From: Circinella umbellata
Lineage: Eukaryota > Mucoromycota > Mucoromycetes > Mucorales > Lichtheimiaceae
Assembly (NCBI GenBank): GCA_025093555.1
Contig: JAIWNF010000050.1
Location: 248,001 to 312,000 of the forward strand
DNA length: 64,000 bases
Direction of reading: 5' to 3'
Below the pieces are notes generated by a model. It saw only the letters and a program-made list of their open reading frames with translations, made no database searches and was not told the DNA's origin. Both the position numbers and the translations under genes were made by a program. Within the stretch, counting starts at the first letter, position 1. Each line of letters begins with the position of its first letter. This document shows, piece by piece, positions 13,116-27,210 of the stretch.

Positions 13116-16100
13116 ATGAGTTTTATCGATGCCCCTGACGAGCCGCCACAAAGCCCTAACATGCCAGCTCCATTAAAACCGGTAGTTGCTGCTAAGCAAC
13201 AACGTTCTTTACCTCCGGATATTCTCATTCGCATATTTCAATATTTACCAGTGCCATCCCTAACTAATGTTGCCTTGGCTTCACGACGTTTTAAAGTACT
13301 AGCTTACGATGACGAAATTTGGGATGATAAATTACGAAGAATGCTCGATCAAGATACCGGAGCTTTGGCTGCAACACTCGGTAATAACACTTTTTATCAT
13401 TATTATGATATTCTCCTTATATTAATACGAAAAAAGAAAATCGACAAGATAGAAACCAGAAAAAAATAACCTTAAATTAAAAACTGATGCTATTTTTGGG
13501 CTTATTATAATAGAAGGAAAAACTGGTAATTCTGCCCTGATGGATATTGGACAAAGTATACGAATTAACAATAAACCATTGAATGCTTTGATACCTGGCT
13601 TATCGACGGATCCTTATAGTGCCCGTGCAAGAGCGAAATCAACAGGCGAATCTCGAGAAAACTTTAAGGAATTGTATATTCGACTATTACCTTATTATAC
13701 GGACTTGCGACAAAAACATAGAGAATCAAAAGTATTGAAGGATTATGGAACGAGGCCTGAAGAATGTGCCAAATTATTAAACACATTGAAAGGATTTGGT
13801 GCTTGTGGTGTTGTGGATGATTATAAGCAGGTTTGTAATTGTTGTTTGTGTGTGTGTGTGAGAGTGTTGATTATATTTTAACTTTTTCGGTAGTGATAGC
13901 GGCGACTGAAAAAGTAACCAAACTCTAACTCCCCCATTAAACCCCTCTCTCTCTATATATCTTTTTTCTTGCTAAACCTCCCGAAATCCCTTGCAGATAA
14001 ACGAAGCAGTGGAGACCCTCTGTCAATATTTTGAAAGTGCCTCATTACATGAATTTGAAATTGCTTATGATGTACATAATACTGCCGAAATGAAGGTAAA
14101 AAATAAAATAAGAAAATTAATGCAATTGAAATTGAAACAATTTTTTTTCATTGGATGGATAGTACTAAATTAAAATGACAATCGGGTAATAGATTTACGC
14201 ACATGCATTAATTGCTCTTAATGGTGGATCCATATGTATCCAAACATTTGTTCAAAAACATCCTATATTTTTTGATAATCCTTTTAATCCTGACGATAAT
14301 TATAAGTAAGTGTAATAATTAAAAAATAAGAGGGCTATGATAATTTGGTTATTAAATAGGTGATATAGATCATCACCAAGTGATTTAGAACCTTTTAAAA
14401 AGTTCATGTCACTTGTCATCGAGGAGTTTAAGCAGCAATCCCATGTAGTAGCTGAATCTTTTCCAGAAAACGTAGATGTATATTACATGTTTGTTGATCG
14501 CGTGTTGGAAGACGTGGTAAGTGATATGATAAAAGTAAAAAAAAGAAAAAGATACTGGAAATGATTATTGGCCCAAGGCGCTGACTTGCGTAAGCCAAGG
14601 TATCAGATTATGTGAATAGTTTACTCGGAATTGCACAATCCCATGAAACACGACTTTATCTACATACAATTTCTATCGTATTGGATTCCATGGCTGAAGT
14701 TGTAGATGAACTTACTAAAGAAGATCTTCCGCGAAAGATTGATCGAGAGCGTGGTATCAATTTAATATTTAAATTATTCTTACCGTTCCTGGATGATTAT
14801 CTTTATGAGGAGCAATCTTATGTAAAAACTGCATGTGATGAACTTATTGAAGAATGGGTAAGGTATTTTTTTTGTTCACAAAATTAACTAAGATTAGACA
14901 TTACTGAAGATTTTGGATTATTGATAGAATAATGACTCTGGTGTACGACGAGGAGAAGATCAATCTGCTCGATTATCGAACCATTCCCGTGAAACATTTA
15001 AACGGTATATTTCAACGTGTACAAGAAAAAAAATAGCTGCTAGGTATATAGTGTCACTTTACTTACATATGTTATATGTGGAAATTTGAATAGAAATTAC
15101 CTAAATGCCTTTAAAAAAGTGATTGCATTACCGGTTGACCTAGTATCTACTGCAGCAACTACAATTGCCTCTCCATTTCAACGATCTTCAACTCTGAAAA
15201 CATCTGAAGCTGACAGTAGGAAAGAGAGCACTGATTCACCCGTATCAGGATCTCCTAAATCAACACCTCCAACAACTCCCAAAGTGATCACAGCCGGTGC
15301 TCTTGGTGATGAAAAAGCAAGCCCACTGTCTCCAAAATCGCCTACATCTGCCTCGATACAATCACCTCAATCTTCACGACATTCTTTAAAGTCCTCTGAT
15401 ACACGTAGCATGGATCTTGGGTTCACGATGCATGAATTAGACATGATGCAAGATTTGTTAAGTCTTGAGACTGTTTTGCAGCTTATACATATCAACAAGG
15501 ACGCTGAACGTCGAATGGAACGATTTATTAAAATAGGGTTTCCTGGGCGTATGCGTGGTGAGATGTAAGCTTTTTTATTTTTATTGTTTGGCAAAATTTG
15601 TTACGGGCAAAGTGATATTAACTGCTTTATAATAATAACTACTTTTCTAGCCAGAAAACATTTGAACATATTTTCGTTTCATTGTTGAAGGTGTTAGGAA
15701 ATCAACATATTGAACCAGCTTTTGATAGGTAAAGAACGGATTATTGTGTACATTTACAATGTATCGTATTGGTATATAAAGGACCATATTAATGTTAATT
15801 TATTATGGTATTATTTATAGAGCTCTAGAACATCTTACCTCGTATACCCCGGACCTAGAATCCCTTGAAGGAAATGCAGGTGATGTCCCACCATTAACCG
15901 AATTTTTTGAAATGGTCCATGTAGGTGATGTTATCCAGCAAATGGTTCAACTTTATTATGATGAAGAAATTGTAAGTTTAATTTGTACTAAGAAAAAATA
16001 TATCAAGAAATAAATAAAAAGAAAAGAATACCGAGATTCCATCATACTAATTCTTATTTTAGTCTAAATATGTTGATAAGCATGATTTTATCAATGAAGT

Positions 16101-16956
16101 AAATAAAGAAAAGAAAGTATTTGAAAGAATATTGGATGACTGTGTAGCAAACGGAATGGATCGAGGCATTCAGGTAATTGTAAAAAGAAAAACGAGATTA
16201 CATATTATTTATTTTTATACCATAATTTAACCAATCGTTATAACAAAATAAAACGATAGGTTCTTCTTGCACAAGTTCAATATATCTTGGCACATGAACA
16301 AAAACCAGAGGATTATAATCCACCCGAAAACGTCATCTGTGATTTAAAACCAACAAAGGTAATATAAAATCTAATTAGGGTATGCTAACAATAAATCTGT
16401 AAACAACTAAATCTTAATATAACTGTTCATACAGGCATGTCGAGATTCTATTGAATGTATACGAAGTAATACATCCATGCTGAATGGAGCAGCTGAAAAA
16501 TCGACCATGGATCTTTTTTTTGGTGAAATCGGTCGTCGGTTTGCTGAGTATGTGTACAACTTTTGGTGTAAACTAGCCATGTTGATATTAGTGTATGCAG
16601 CTAATTTTTTTGCTGTTACGTAATTAATTTATAGAGTGTTGTATAAACATTTAAAAACTCAAGTAGTGAATGAACAAGGTGGATTTCGATACATCAGTGA
16701 TATGAATGCTTATTATGATTTCGCTGCATCTTTGAGACAAAAATCAGTGACACCTTATTTTGCTGCACTTAAGGCGTTAGCAAACATTTACATTATATCA
16801 TCGGCTCAAGATATAAAGAATGTCATTCATGATCTGGAACGATATCATGGGTTAATGAAGACAGAAGATTTATTTGAATTCGCAGCGTGCAGAAGTGATT
16901 GGCCTGTAGTAAAGAAAGTCGTAACCAAGGATATGACAGATTGTAGTATCATGTAA
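13116..16956 (+). CDS. RCY1: Recyclin-1: F-box / Sec10-like protein with CaaX tail
   Basis: Orthologue-type of yeast Rcy1 and fission yeast Pof6, an F-box protein that recycles endocytosed membrane proteins and works with exocyst and SCF components. The N-terminal F-box lies at about residues 28-75 (RSLPPDILIRIFQYLPVPSL, later SRRFKVLAYDDEIWDDKLRR). The long C-terminal part resembles exocyst Sec10: it has an all-helical pattern, QEMMHDL-type segments such as FTMHELDMMQDLLSLETVLQ, and the C-terminal FRYISDMNAYYDFAASLRQK. A Ser/Pro/Thr-rich linker lies at 15170-15390. Roughly a dozen exons give about 900 residues, near the family's usual size. The protein ends in Cys-Ser-Ile-Met, a CaaX farnesylation box like that of yeast Rcy1, and the stop codon follows directly. 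This independently supports the 3' end. Confidence 0.93.
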
Positions 16957-17628
16957 AAAAAAGAGAGTTTAATTAATTATTATTTAAAATGTGTTTATTG
17001 ATGTTAAAAAAAATTTAAAAGTATGCTTTTCATTATACGTACATATATATTTTGTTTGGCTGTTGATTTTAAATAATAAGGAGATTTATTCTTACATCGC
17101 ACTTGAGAAACAATATATATTGTATTAGTTTGTTATTTCAACATGTACTGTACTTTTCTTTTTTTTACAAAATGCATGACTCTTTTCTTATTATCATCTT
17201 AAGTATATAAATTCGTTGATTTGGAGCAAAAGGTTTCAAAGTTTATTATATTTGCCCCCCCCCCTTTCTTTTTTTTGGATGAATAAAGCACATTATAAAA
17301 AGAAGGGGAGTTGAATAAATATTATGCGTAATCTGAGTAACTGACAGAAGAATAAGAGTAATTATCAAGACTGTCAAATTGTTATCTTTAGGGATCTATT
17401 AAGTGACATGTCGCGATAGTTTGACAAAACCAACTGCCTCTACTAGCTCCCCAAAAAAAATACCTATCACATGAGTATATGATATCTTATAGATAAAAAA
17501 TATAACAATTTCACTTTGTATAAATATAAAAAAAACTAAGGCTATTTTTTAAGGGATTCTTTACACGATCAAGAATTGTATATGGCTTTTATATATTATC
17601 ATTATTATCATTACTATTAATGCAATTC
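16957..17628. other. Convergent 3' region, no gene seen
   Basis: AT-rich spacer between the convergent recyclin and Arf-GEF genes, with a run of about ten C at 17255-17264. No coding potential seen. Confidence 0.5.
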
Positions 17629-17669
17629 TTATTCTTCTGCTATTGATTCATGTGATTCCTCTAACAAGC

Positions 17670-17700
<31 letters not shown>

Positions 17701-20700
17701 TTTATCATTATCATCATCATCATCATAATCATCATCATCATTATCATTGTCATTTTCCTCCTTTTTCTTTTTTCGTTCCTCTTCTACTGCCTTGGCCTGC
17801 AAAGCAAGTGATTTTTCAATAGCATCACAATAGTTTTGATACTTGATGATTTCGTGTAATAAATACTGCGACTTATTTTCCCAGTTGGCCATAGCCCTCG
17901 AACCTGGTGTACTTCGAGCCGAAAACTATAATAATTAATGTATAATTATTTAGCTATTTTCCTTTTTTTTTTTTTACTAAGCCTTGCTTAACAAGTGAAA
18001 ATAATAAATAATATTCAGCGTGATATTTTACCCTGAGTTCCATTTTACGCTTTATATCACGATGTTTATCCAATTCTTCATTCAATTTCGTAACATGCTT
18101 ATGTAATATATCCAATTGAGCAACCTCTTCCATTGCACTACCAACCGAAGGTGGGACAGGTGGTTGCCATTCATTAATTGTAACAGATGGAAATAAATTG
18201 TGTTGCCATGATACAGTTTGTTCTGAGTTTTCATCGTCCAATGATATGCAATTCAAACAACCACCCCAGCCATATTCCATATTGCTAACGCCGCCCATTA
18301 AGGGTTCTTTACTTTCTCGTGCAGCCCAATAATTACACGTGGATACCCATTCAACCACCTGTTCTGGTGATCCAACTTGAAATAAAAAGACACCACCATT
18401 AGGTTGCTGCAAAGCAAATGCATGAGGGCGTTGACGGCTATAACCGGATGGAAGAGCATTTGATAATGTATGCTTGAGATCAATTTCACCAATTGTTTCA
18501 GCATTAGCCTATTCATATATATATATATTTCAAGTCGAAATTTAATGATATTATTATTAAACACATGCACACATATATATAACAAAAAAAAGCTCGGTAT
18601 ATTATTTTTCTTCACTTACAAGCCAATCACCGCCACCAACAGCAGAAGCGGGAGAAGTATTGTTTAACAATGCATCTGCCAAGTTCACTCGACTAATCAT
18701 AATACTACTTCTTGCCATACCTTTGCTACGTTGATCAGAAGGACCGCTATCCAATTTATACATACGAATTTCACCTCGATCAACCACCAAAAAACATTCT
18801 TTCCAATCACGATGTTTGGCCTTTTGTCCAGCGCGTTCCAAAAGATGCTTACGAACCAATAATCCTTCTTTATAATAAGGAGCTGCGCTTGTATATGAGG
18901 TAGGTAATTCGGAATGATGTAAAAGGGGAGCTACGGATTGATAGGTGGTGATAGAATTTGAATTTTGTGTTAAATGGGAACTTTGTGAAAAGCTGGATTT
19001 TAATGATGTTATTGAACGTCGTCGAGAAAAAGATGTACTGTGAACTGATGTTGTAGAACGTGGACTTGCTGATGTTATACCATTTGCTGTTGCGTTTGTT
19101 GTCGCTGTTGTCGACGTTGATGATTGCGATGTACCATAAAAACGATCCAGCTTAATAAATAGCAGCAAATTAATTAGCAAATATAAAGGTATATACTAAA
19201 TGATAACAATTAAGTTTTAAATTATCTACCTCTGCATTTTCACTAACAACCAGACTGTCACGAGCAGCTTTCCATATAATAGTACCAACACTTCGTTTGA
19301 ATGCACCAACACGACTACCAGTGATTTGTAAGCTCCGTCTCCTTGAATGGCGCATGTTAGCTTCTTCACGAGCAAGATCATCCTTGGATGCGGGATGCCG
19401 TATTTGTTGATTTCGAATAGACACGTACATTTCCTGTATTTTTTTTTTTTTTGGTTCAGCAGGTACTTTAGATACTAGACTTCCTCTACCTTTAATTTTG
19501 CTCTCTTTTTCTCTATCTCCCATCTTCTGATAATAAAAAAGAATGGAACTCACTCTAAGAATCGCTTCCACTTCAGATTGCCAACCTTTAGTACCCATTG
19601 GATGATTGCCATGGACAACAGCAGCAGGTGTCATATCCAACGAAGATGCAGCAGTAGTATAAAATCGTCCCAAACCACCAGTACCATTAGTACTACTCCC
19701 TGTACTTTTACAACTATTGGTTCGTTTTAAATCATTAGATTGTGATCTCGAATCAAATGATTGGAAAGTAAAGTTACTATTACGATGCTCTTCACGTATT
19801 AAAACGTCATCTTCTTGTTCCTTTACTGTTAATTCACTATTAATACGATCATGTTGGGCACGCGCTGCATTCATTGTATTACGCACAAACGCTGATCGTG
19901 ACATCTTTTTATGATCTCCTTGAGCAACATGTAGATCGGTATTTAGGAGTAAAATTGAATAGACAACGGCATGAACAACATCTATTAAATTTTTTTTTTG
20001 TGACATGTATAAATATAGTTAAATTTTTTTTTTTCTGTGGTTAATAAAAAAAATATTCATGTATATCATTTTTTTTGTAGGAGTAATTCTGTTTATATGA
20101 ATTAACAATGATAAACAATATCATGCGTTTGTTTTGTTTGTTTTAATTTATAAAAAAAATGTACCTGAATTTCCAAATATACAAGATGGATTACAATCCC
20201 AGTATCGATTGGCAAATTCAACAAGAATTCGATCAATTTGTTGTGTTTCGGCTTTCAAGTGTAATTTTCCACATAGTTTTCTTTCATAATCCAAGTTATT
20301 TTTTAAGGAGAAAGATATGAAAAATAATAAGAATAAGAAAAATAGATCAAACAAGGGATAAACAGAAAATGAGAAAAGGGGTAAGTGGGAAAGTGCGCAG
20401 AGAAAAGAAATAAATAAATTTAAAAGTCGCATAAATTCTTGGAAAAAAATTATATTAAAACTAACCTAAATGCGTCGTCCAATCTCATGTTTGTAAAATC
20501 AAAGTATAAAAAATAATGTTGTAATATATTCATACTTAATGGTTTCCTGTAATATTATCAAAAAAAATTAAGATACATTATAGTTATTATTAATTAGTAT
20601 ATTTATCTTCTTTTTTTTTCACACCATATAGTAAAAAGTAATAATTATTTTGTTTTTTTTACCCATTGCCAATCCATTCAACAATATGTTCAATATTAGA

Positions 20701-22976
20701 ATAAACAGTTGGATCTTGTTCCCAAATTCTCTTGGCTGTATCATAAGCAAGTTGATTAAACTCTTCTTGATCATCTTCATCTTCATTACTATTATTTTTC
20801 ACTTGATTATCATTTTCTAACTTTTGTTTATCATACAGATCATCAATAGGGGCAATACTATCATGTCGTTTGACTCGTTGTTTTTGTTCATTAATAATAA
20901 GAGGAGACTGATGATGGTCATTATGATCTTCTTGATTTGGAGGAGTTACAATAGTATCGGATTCACTCGTTTCAGTATGCACTGTACTAGCAACATTCCT
21001 TTGATCTTGTAAGGATCCATATTCATCAATACTAAAAGATAATGCTGTGCCTTCTACTACATTAGCAGGTGATGATGTAGAGGGCTTTTTTTCTACTGAA
21101 TTTATATCATTATCACGTATTTCCTCTTGCTCTTCATATTCATCATCTGTTTGTGGTCTTGAAATTACAGGTAGTGTACTAATTATTAATCCTCCAGCAG
21201 AACCAAAATGACCTCCACTAAGTCGTTTTGATAATCGGTCTCCTGCAATTTGACTTTCTTGAGCTGCATATAGGTCGACTTCTGTATCGGATGAAAGCAT
21301 CATAGTGTAATCGTCATCGTCATCAGTTGTTGTTGCAGAGGTACATGCTGTATTTGTTCGTTTCCGTCTACCGCGTCGACGATAATTAGGATTAGGTGAC
21401 GAAGTTGCTAATGGTTTTTTACGTTGAATTGTATGATGTGATTCAGAAGGTGTTGTAGTAGTAGTAGTAGTAGTATCAGTTGTAGTATCATGAATAATAT
21501 CTTTATCGCGCCTGCGCTGGATTTCATCAAGAGATAAGGATCTACGTAATGCAGTCCGTTGATTTTGTTTTGGTTCAATACAATTAAGTGTGGAATATTT
21601 ATTTGAGAGTTGTTTACTGGTGGTGGCTTGAGTTGTTTCATTAGATCCTTCAGATATGGCGGGTATAGCTGAGAAATATAAATATAGTTAATTGTTTCCA
21701 GAAATGGGAAAGAAAAAAAAAACTTGGCAAATCAATCATTCCAAAAAAAATAGTACATACTGTCAATGGATTTAGACCTTCTCATCATAGCTTTAGAAGG
21801 TAGTTTAGTTACTGGTATTGTTGTTGTATCTTTACTGATAGCAGGAGAGTGATGTTCTTGATCTGATAAAAATTGGTTGTCTACATAATCGGTACCATCA
21901 TTTGTTGTTGTATTAGAAGGATCGATTGTCTGGTTCTAAAATAATATAAAATCAATTATAAGCTGGAAATGAATTTGAGTGCATTAAAATAAGTAGACTA
22001 ATCCTTTTCCTCACCTTGCCCAATGCGCGGAAAAACCTGCCGATACTTCTAATAGCTGTTGTACGCTTTTGGTTTTGGTTTTGTTACAAAAAAAACAAGG
22101 AGTTTTTTTTTTTTTTTTTTGTATGAGTTTTTTATTTATTTATTTTAAAAAAGATCATCACTATGTACTATTATTGCTGGGTTACTTTACCTTTTTACCA
22201 TGGTTATTGTTGCTATGGTGATGATGAATGGATGATGAAGGAGCTGAAACAAGAGATGATTTTTGGTGTTCATTGGCAGGTGTCATTGCAAATAAAGAAG
22301 ACGATGGTTCCATACTATGTTTATTATTTACAACAATGGATGGTGATTTTTCTTCATATCGAGCCAAAGATGGATGTGGAGTTGAACGTACACCCGTAGT
22401 TTGATGCTCTGGATGGACCATTTCTAACGGAAGCGGCGGACGTCGTTTTTGTTGAATATTACAACTATTATTGGTAAAATTATTATTGTTTCCGCTGGAC
22501 GACATCATAAAAGACTCAGATGATGGTGGTACAACATGTCCATTGACATTATTGTTATTATTGGCTTCTGTTAATGTCATAATAGAAGATGACCCAGAAA
22601 GTGTATTATTTGTTATTGAGGTTGTCATGGGTGAATGGTCTGGATTTGTCGTTGGCGTTGTAGTTGTTGATCGTTGCATCTTTAATTTAGATAGAAATCG
22701 AGATTTTGGCCTTGTACTTTGTTGTTTCAATGTATTATGATTATAATTATTGTTATTATTATCCATGGTGACAGCTGTCGTGTCTGTAGTCGCATTATTC
22801 ATATAATAATGAAGTTCTTGTGGACCCCAAGAACCTGATCGAGGTCTATCTGTTTTCATGGTTTCTGTTGCTGCAACTTTTCGTCGAGCGTCACGTGGTG
22901 GTTGGTGTTGAAGTTGTTGCGACAACCGTTTATTTCGTTTTGTTTGATCGCGTGTAATGTGTTTCTGGTCATTCAT
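17629..22976 (-). CDS. Sec7-PH domain Arf guanine-nucleotide exchange factor (Syt1-like)
   Basis: GDP-GTP exchange factor for Arf-family GTPases in Golgi/endosome or plasma-membrane traffic. The start at 22976 (MNDQKHITRDQTKRNKRLSQ) opens a long disordered Ser/Asn/Thr N-terminus (about 22976-20700). The Sec7 domain follows: RLDDAFR at an exon end, then KLCGKLHLKAETQQIDRILV (about 20270) holding the conserved glutamate of the catalytic finger. Further on is VVHAVVYSILLLNTDLH (about 19960), the second Sec7 hallmark. Downstream lies a PH domain (KEGLLVRKHLLERAGQKAKH, then RDWKECFLVVDRGEIRMYKL, 18660-18890) with an exon ending in a conserved Trp region. The C-terminus (FSARSTPGSRAMANWENKSQ) is coiled coil, then a microsatellite-encoded Asp/Asn run. 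Domain order matches yeast Syt1 and related Sec7-PH GEFs. An A11 run at 19440 and similar runs make some exon limits uncertain. Confidence 0.9.
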
Positions 22977-24227
22977 GGATTCAAAAAAAACTAAAAGAAG
23001 TTGAATCACTCTTATATATGTAAGAAGAAATATAACAAGTGAAACAGAAAGACAAGGAGGGAGAGGGAGAGAAAGAGAGAGAGAGAAAGAAAAAAATAAA
23101 TAAAGGAACTTATACAAAGAGAGGAAGGGGTTGAAGTGTGGTATGCGTATTAAGTTGGGTAAAAAAAAGTTTATAAGGAAGAAAGAAGCAAATAAAAAAG
23201 AAAGAAGAAACAGGGTTTGAGTAAAAAAAAAATATAGGACAAAGAAACAAATATAATATACACACGTAACTAATACACGACAGCAACAACCAACTCAAAA
23301 TATATATATTCACTAATAATAAACTAGAGATAAGGAGAGCCCCCTTTTTTTTGTGTGTTGAGTGTATATCAAACACAAAAACTTTCCTCCTTTTTTCTTA
23401 GTTCCCACTAAAAAGGTGATCCTGCACAAAACAAATAATCAGCGCCGATGAGTTTTTTAGGTAGCTGTGAGTTCAAAAAATAATAGTCTAATATTACTCC
23501 TTGCTTTTTTGATGCCCTCAACCGTCGAAAAACCACGACCTTGTCTAATAATCAATTAACTTCCAACCTCCTTCTTTATTTTATTTATTTAGTTTATTTT
23601 TGTAACAATGAATCTTTATTTTACTTCTTTATCTTTTATTTTTTTCTTTTTTAGATCCAAAAAAAAATAAAGATGACCGACTTGACTATAAAAAAAATTG
23701 CTGACAAAAAAAAAAGATATTAAACTATATGATTGAATAGAGTTGTTTTTACGGTAATATTAATAATAATATAAAAGAAGGATGAAAGAAAAAAAAAGAG
23801 AGAGAGAGAGAGAGAAGGGAAAAATATACATATCGAAAAAAACCAAACGAATTAATGGTTCCTGATTAAATAAACGAAGAAAAAAAAACAATCTATATGT
23901 GTGAGTGTATAAATGAGACGTAAATAGGATGAGTTATGTGAATAGAATAATTTGATGTTTGTGTGAAACAACCAAGGATAGTAATAGTAAGTAATTTATG
24001 GGGTTAGGTAAGGGAAAAGAAGTTATAGAGGGTATTATGTGAACAACAATAACAAAAAAAATATTAAGTTACTAAATAAGGATGTGTTACAAAAAAGTAA
24101 AATAAAAGGAAAAATAGTAGAATAAGAATGAAGTAGAAAGAAGAAGAATTATGTCGTTATGCAATGTTTTGTAATGTGATAATTAAGATGAATTATATAT
24201 GTATATAATATATAATATTATTTTTCT
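22977..24227. other. Upstream region of Arf-GEF / 3' region of glycosyltransferase
   Basis: About 1.25 kb without a gene, dominated by purine-rich GA tracts (23040-23110, 23795-23815) and A-runs on the + strand. On the minus strand this is a pyrimidine-rich leader of the Arf-GEF. Nothing else seen. Confidence 0.5.
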
Positions 24228-25483
24228 TGCTCTTGTTCTTGTTCTTCTTTTAATCCGATTTTTGCGTCAATTGATTCAAGCCATTTATCATCCAAATACC
24301 AATAACCATAGTCCTGTAATTTACTTTTCTTATCATTTCCAACCTATTCATTCATTCAATTATAATATTGCTTAGTTACATCTATATAATAAAATCAATA
24401 AAGAAAAATAAATCAAAACAGGAAACTTACCAGGTAATTGGCATGTACCATATACGGTTCCACACCATGTTTCTGTGGCCATTGATTATCAAAGAATACA
24501 TAACCATTGGGAAAATGTAATACATCCAAAAGTACTACATGAGTTGAGCGTAAATTCATATCCACATGATCTAATGCAGCATTCATTGCACCTTGTTGTG
24601 TATAATCTGTGTTTGTATCGCCTAAATAGATAGTCTCGGCAAGTAATCGTTTTGTTATATCTGTTGGCTTCATCATATAGAAACCACTATTTACAACGCG
24701 TTGATCCGTTCCTTCTTGTTGATATGCTACATGTGTTTGTCCACGAATTTGTAAAAATGTATGAATAAATTCACGCATACGAGGACGTAACCAAACGATA
24801 TCAACGTCTGAAAATAATACTGTGACATCCAAATATAATAGTTGTTGAACAATTAATGTCTTGGCGTGTGTGATAATACGATACTTTTTACTATAATATT
24901 CTTCAAATCCTGCCTCCACTTCATCATGAAACCAACTTTCTGGAATGGTTGCTGCATTCTTTTCGTATCCAGCTGCTACCATGTGATCATACATTTGTTG
25001 ATCCAAACAAAACATTAAGAACTTATCACCTTCGTTGGTTCGTTTTAATGATTCAATCCAATTGTAGACATGGTCCCGCATGCCATAATTGGATGCTGCA
25101 ACAATCAATACTCGACCATCATTCAAATTGTTATTAATTTTATCGACAAGAGCTTGTTCTGGCTTTTTAAATGATTCTGGAACAACCAATGGAATTGATT
25201 CACCTGTATCAATACTAGGCACTGGAGGTTCTGGTTTTCCATTATTTTTATTAGGGTCGATCGTTTGTGTTGTATTTTCTTGAGGATTATAACATGAGCA
25301 ATACCAAGGATCCATGCCATCAGCATTTTGATTTTGGCTTAATGCCATGTTTGTATTTGTATTGGTTGAATTCTCGGGATCATCTGTTGTAATAAGATAA
25401 TTCAGGCACGCCATTATAAAAGTCATTAAGACAACACCAACGACAAGCATCCCTTTTCGGGATGAATGGTCGAAGAATGACAT
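24228..25483 (-). CDS. Type II membrane nucleotide-diphospho-sugar transferase
   Basis: About 389 residues in two exons (25483-24432 and 24343-24228). A short cytoplasmic tail (MSFFDHSSRKGM) and one membrane anchor (LVVGVVLMTFIMACLNYLIT) are followed by a disordered stem. The lumenal catalytic domain belongs to the nucleotide-diphospho-sugar transferase group that includes GT77 enzymes. Its start reads VLIVAASNYGMRDHVYNWIE. The metal/nucleotide-binding DxD is in VTVLFSDVDIVWLRPRMREF (about 24800). Acceptor-side blocks are VNSGFYMMKP and QQGAMNAAL, and PNGYVFFDNQWPQKHGVEPY is near the C-terminus. It probably adds a sugar to secreted proteins or glycans in the Golgi. Sugar donor and acceptor cannot be read from the sequence. 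The C-terminal exon ends in an acidic Gln/Glu repeat. Confidence 0.88.
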
Positions 25484-27210
25484 GATGTATGAAAATAATA
25501 AAGGAAAAAAATAGGAGAAGAAAAAAAAAAAGAGGGAAAAAAAAAGAGAAAAGAAAGAGTGAGTGAGTGAGTGAGCAAGAAGAAAGTGAGAAAAAAAAGT
25601 TATTGGTATTATTACAAGCCCAGTTTCAAGGTGTGTGTTTTCTTCTTTTCTATAACAAGATCTACATTTCTCTGCTTCTTTTCATATAGTTAAAAAACTC
25701 AGCGTTTCCTATTTGCCGTATAAAATTGTTTTTTATAGTTTAGTGTAATATGGGCTCAGACACAAAAGTAGATCATATTATCATTACTATTATTATAATT
25801 ATTTCAACATTTTTATTTATAGCAATGTTATTATTGTTATTATTATTATTATCATATTTGTTTACGAATTCAAATCTTTTCTTTAATATGAAAATAGAAA
25901 TTGAAAAAAAAAATATAATCGCAAAAAAAAAACAAACATTAACCTTTGTTTCACAAACAGATTTATTCACTATTCAAAAAAAAAAGGTCCGCGCTCTCTT
26001 AACTCACCACGGGGTAATTAAAGGAAACAATTTCTGACCCTGTCTACCATCAAAAAAAGTTTAGCTTCTCAAATTTAAAAAGTTTAATTTTTTTCCTACA
26101 TACGTAGTAGAAAAAAAAACCTGATGAGCTTAGTAATTACACAAGAAATAGTCTTAAATAATTTGATGACGAATTATTAGCTCTAATAAATAGTAAAAAA
26201 TATAATGTGTAAGGTAATACCAAGATCATTTTTATGAAATATGTAATGCAAATGATGCAGAATAAGGAAAGGAAAAAAGACACAGAATACAAAGTTACCG
26301 AGAAAACAACAACAACAACAGTCGTTTGGGAAATTTAAGCTATGAGACCAAAACTTATTGTTATAGCAACTAGACTAACCCGGGATTTACCTTTCAATGC
26401 ATTTTACTAGGTAATTTCCTTTTTTTTTTAAAAAAAAACAAATTCTTTAGCCGTTGGTGGTTCCTGTACTTACTAAAACATAAAATAAGTAGAGATGCTT
26501 TAAATAAAAATTCAATTCAAATAAAAATTATTTTCTTATCTTACCATCTTTTCTTTTCTTTTCTTTTTTAAGAAAGGAAGATGTATCCAAAGTTGTTTAT
26601 AGGCATATTCAAAAAAAAAATACTCGGGGTTTTACTTTATTTCTCCTAAAAGAGAAGGACACGTAACACTTAAATGATCAGCATCTTCCTTTTTTTTAAC
26701 CCAGGTAGAATAGTAAAAGGGTTTTGCAGATCCAAAAATATAATTTTTAACAATCAACAACTTTTTACTTGGTTTATCTTGCATTCCTCTAATTTTATGC
26801 CAACTACTTACTATTATAACAACAACAATAACAACAACAACAACAACAGCGAAATAGGATATGCATTTTTTTTTTATGTTTGTCATTATATTTTTTTTTA
26901 GACTAGAAAAAAATATACCTAAAGAAAACATATTTCATTTGATGAACGATCAACATGTTTATTTTTCAAAAGTCTGTGCTGAAAATAAAAATATTATACC
27001 GAGTGTTATTTCGAGTATATTATAGTTTCTATTATTTCTATTATTCTTATTATTAAAATTAATGCAAATATGAAGGGCAAAAAAGAAGAGAGAGAAAATG
27101 AAGAAAGGGATATGTGGTAGTACAAAAGTTGCCACATCGGTTATCTATTGCCAAAAAAAGACTTTTTAACACAGATGGGTATATCAAACTGTGTATATGT
27201 AGTACGTAAA
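25484..27210. other. Intergenic, low-complexity, no supported gene
   Basis: Contains GAGT and ATT/TTA microsatellites (25560-25580, 25825-25855), several A8-A10 runs and an AAC repeat (26818-26850). A minus-strand frame at 26634-26900 has a poly-Val segment made by the AAC repeat and is judged under the findings. Confidence 0.45.

Noticed and set aside
22163..22740. Plus-strand frames within the Arf-GEF N-terminus
   Set aside because: Antisense of the Ser/Asn-rich exon starting at 22976.
25750..26037. Plus-strand 95-residue hydrophobic frame
   Set aside because: Built from ATT/TTA microsatellites and A-runs; no family features.
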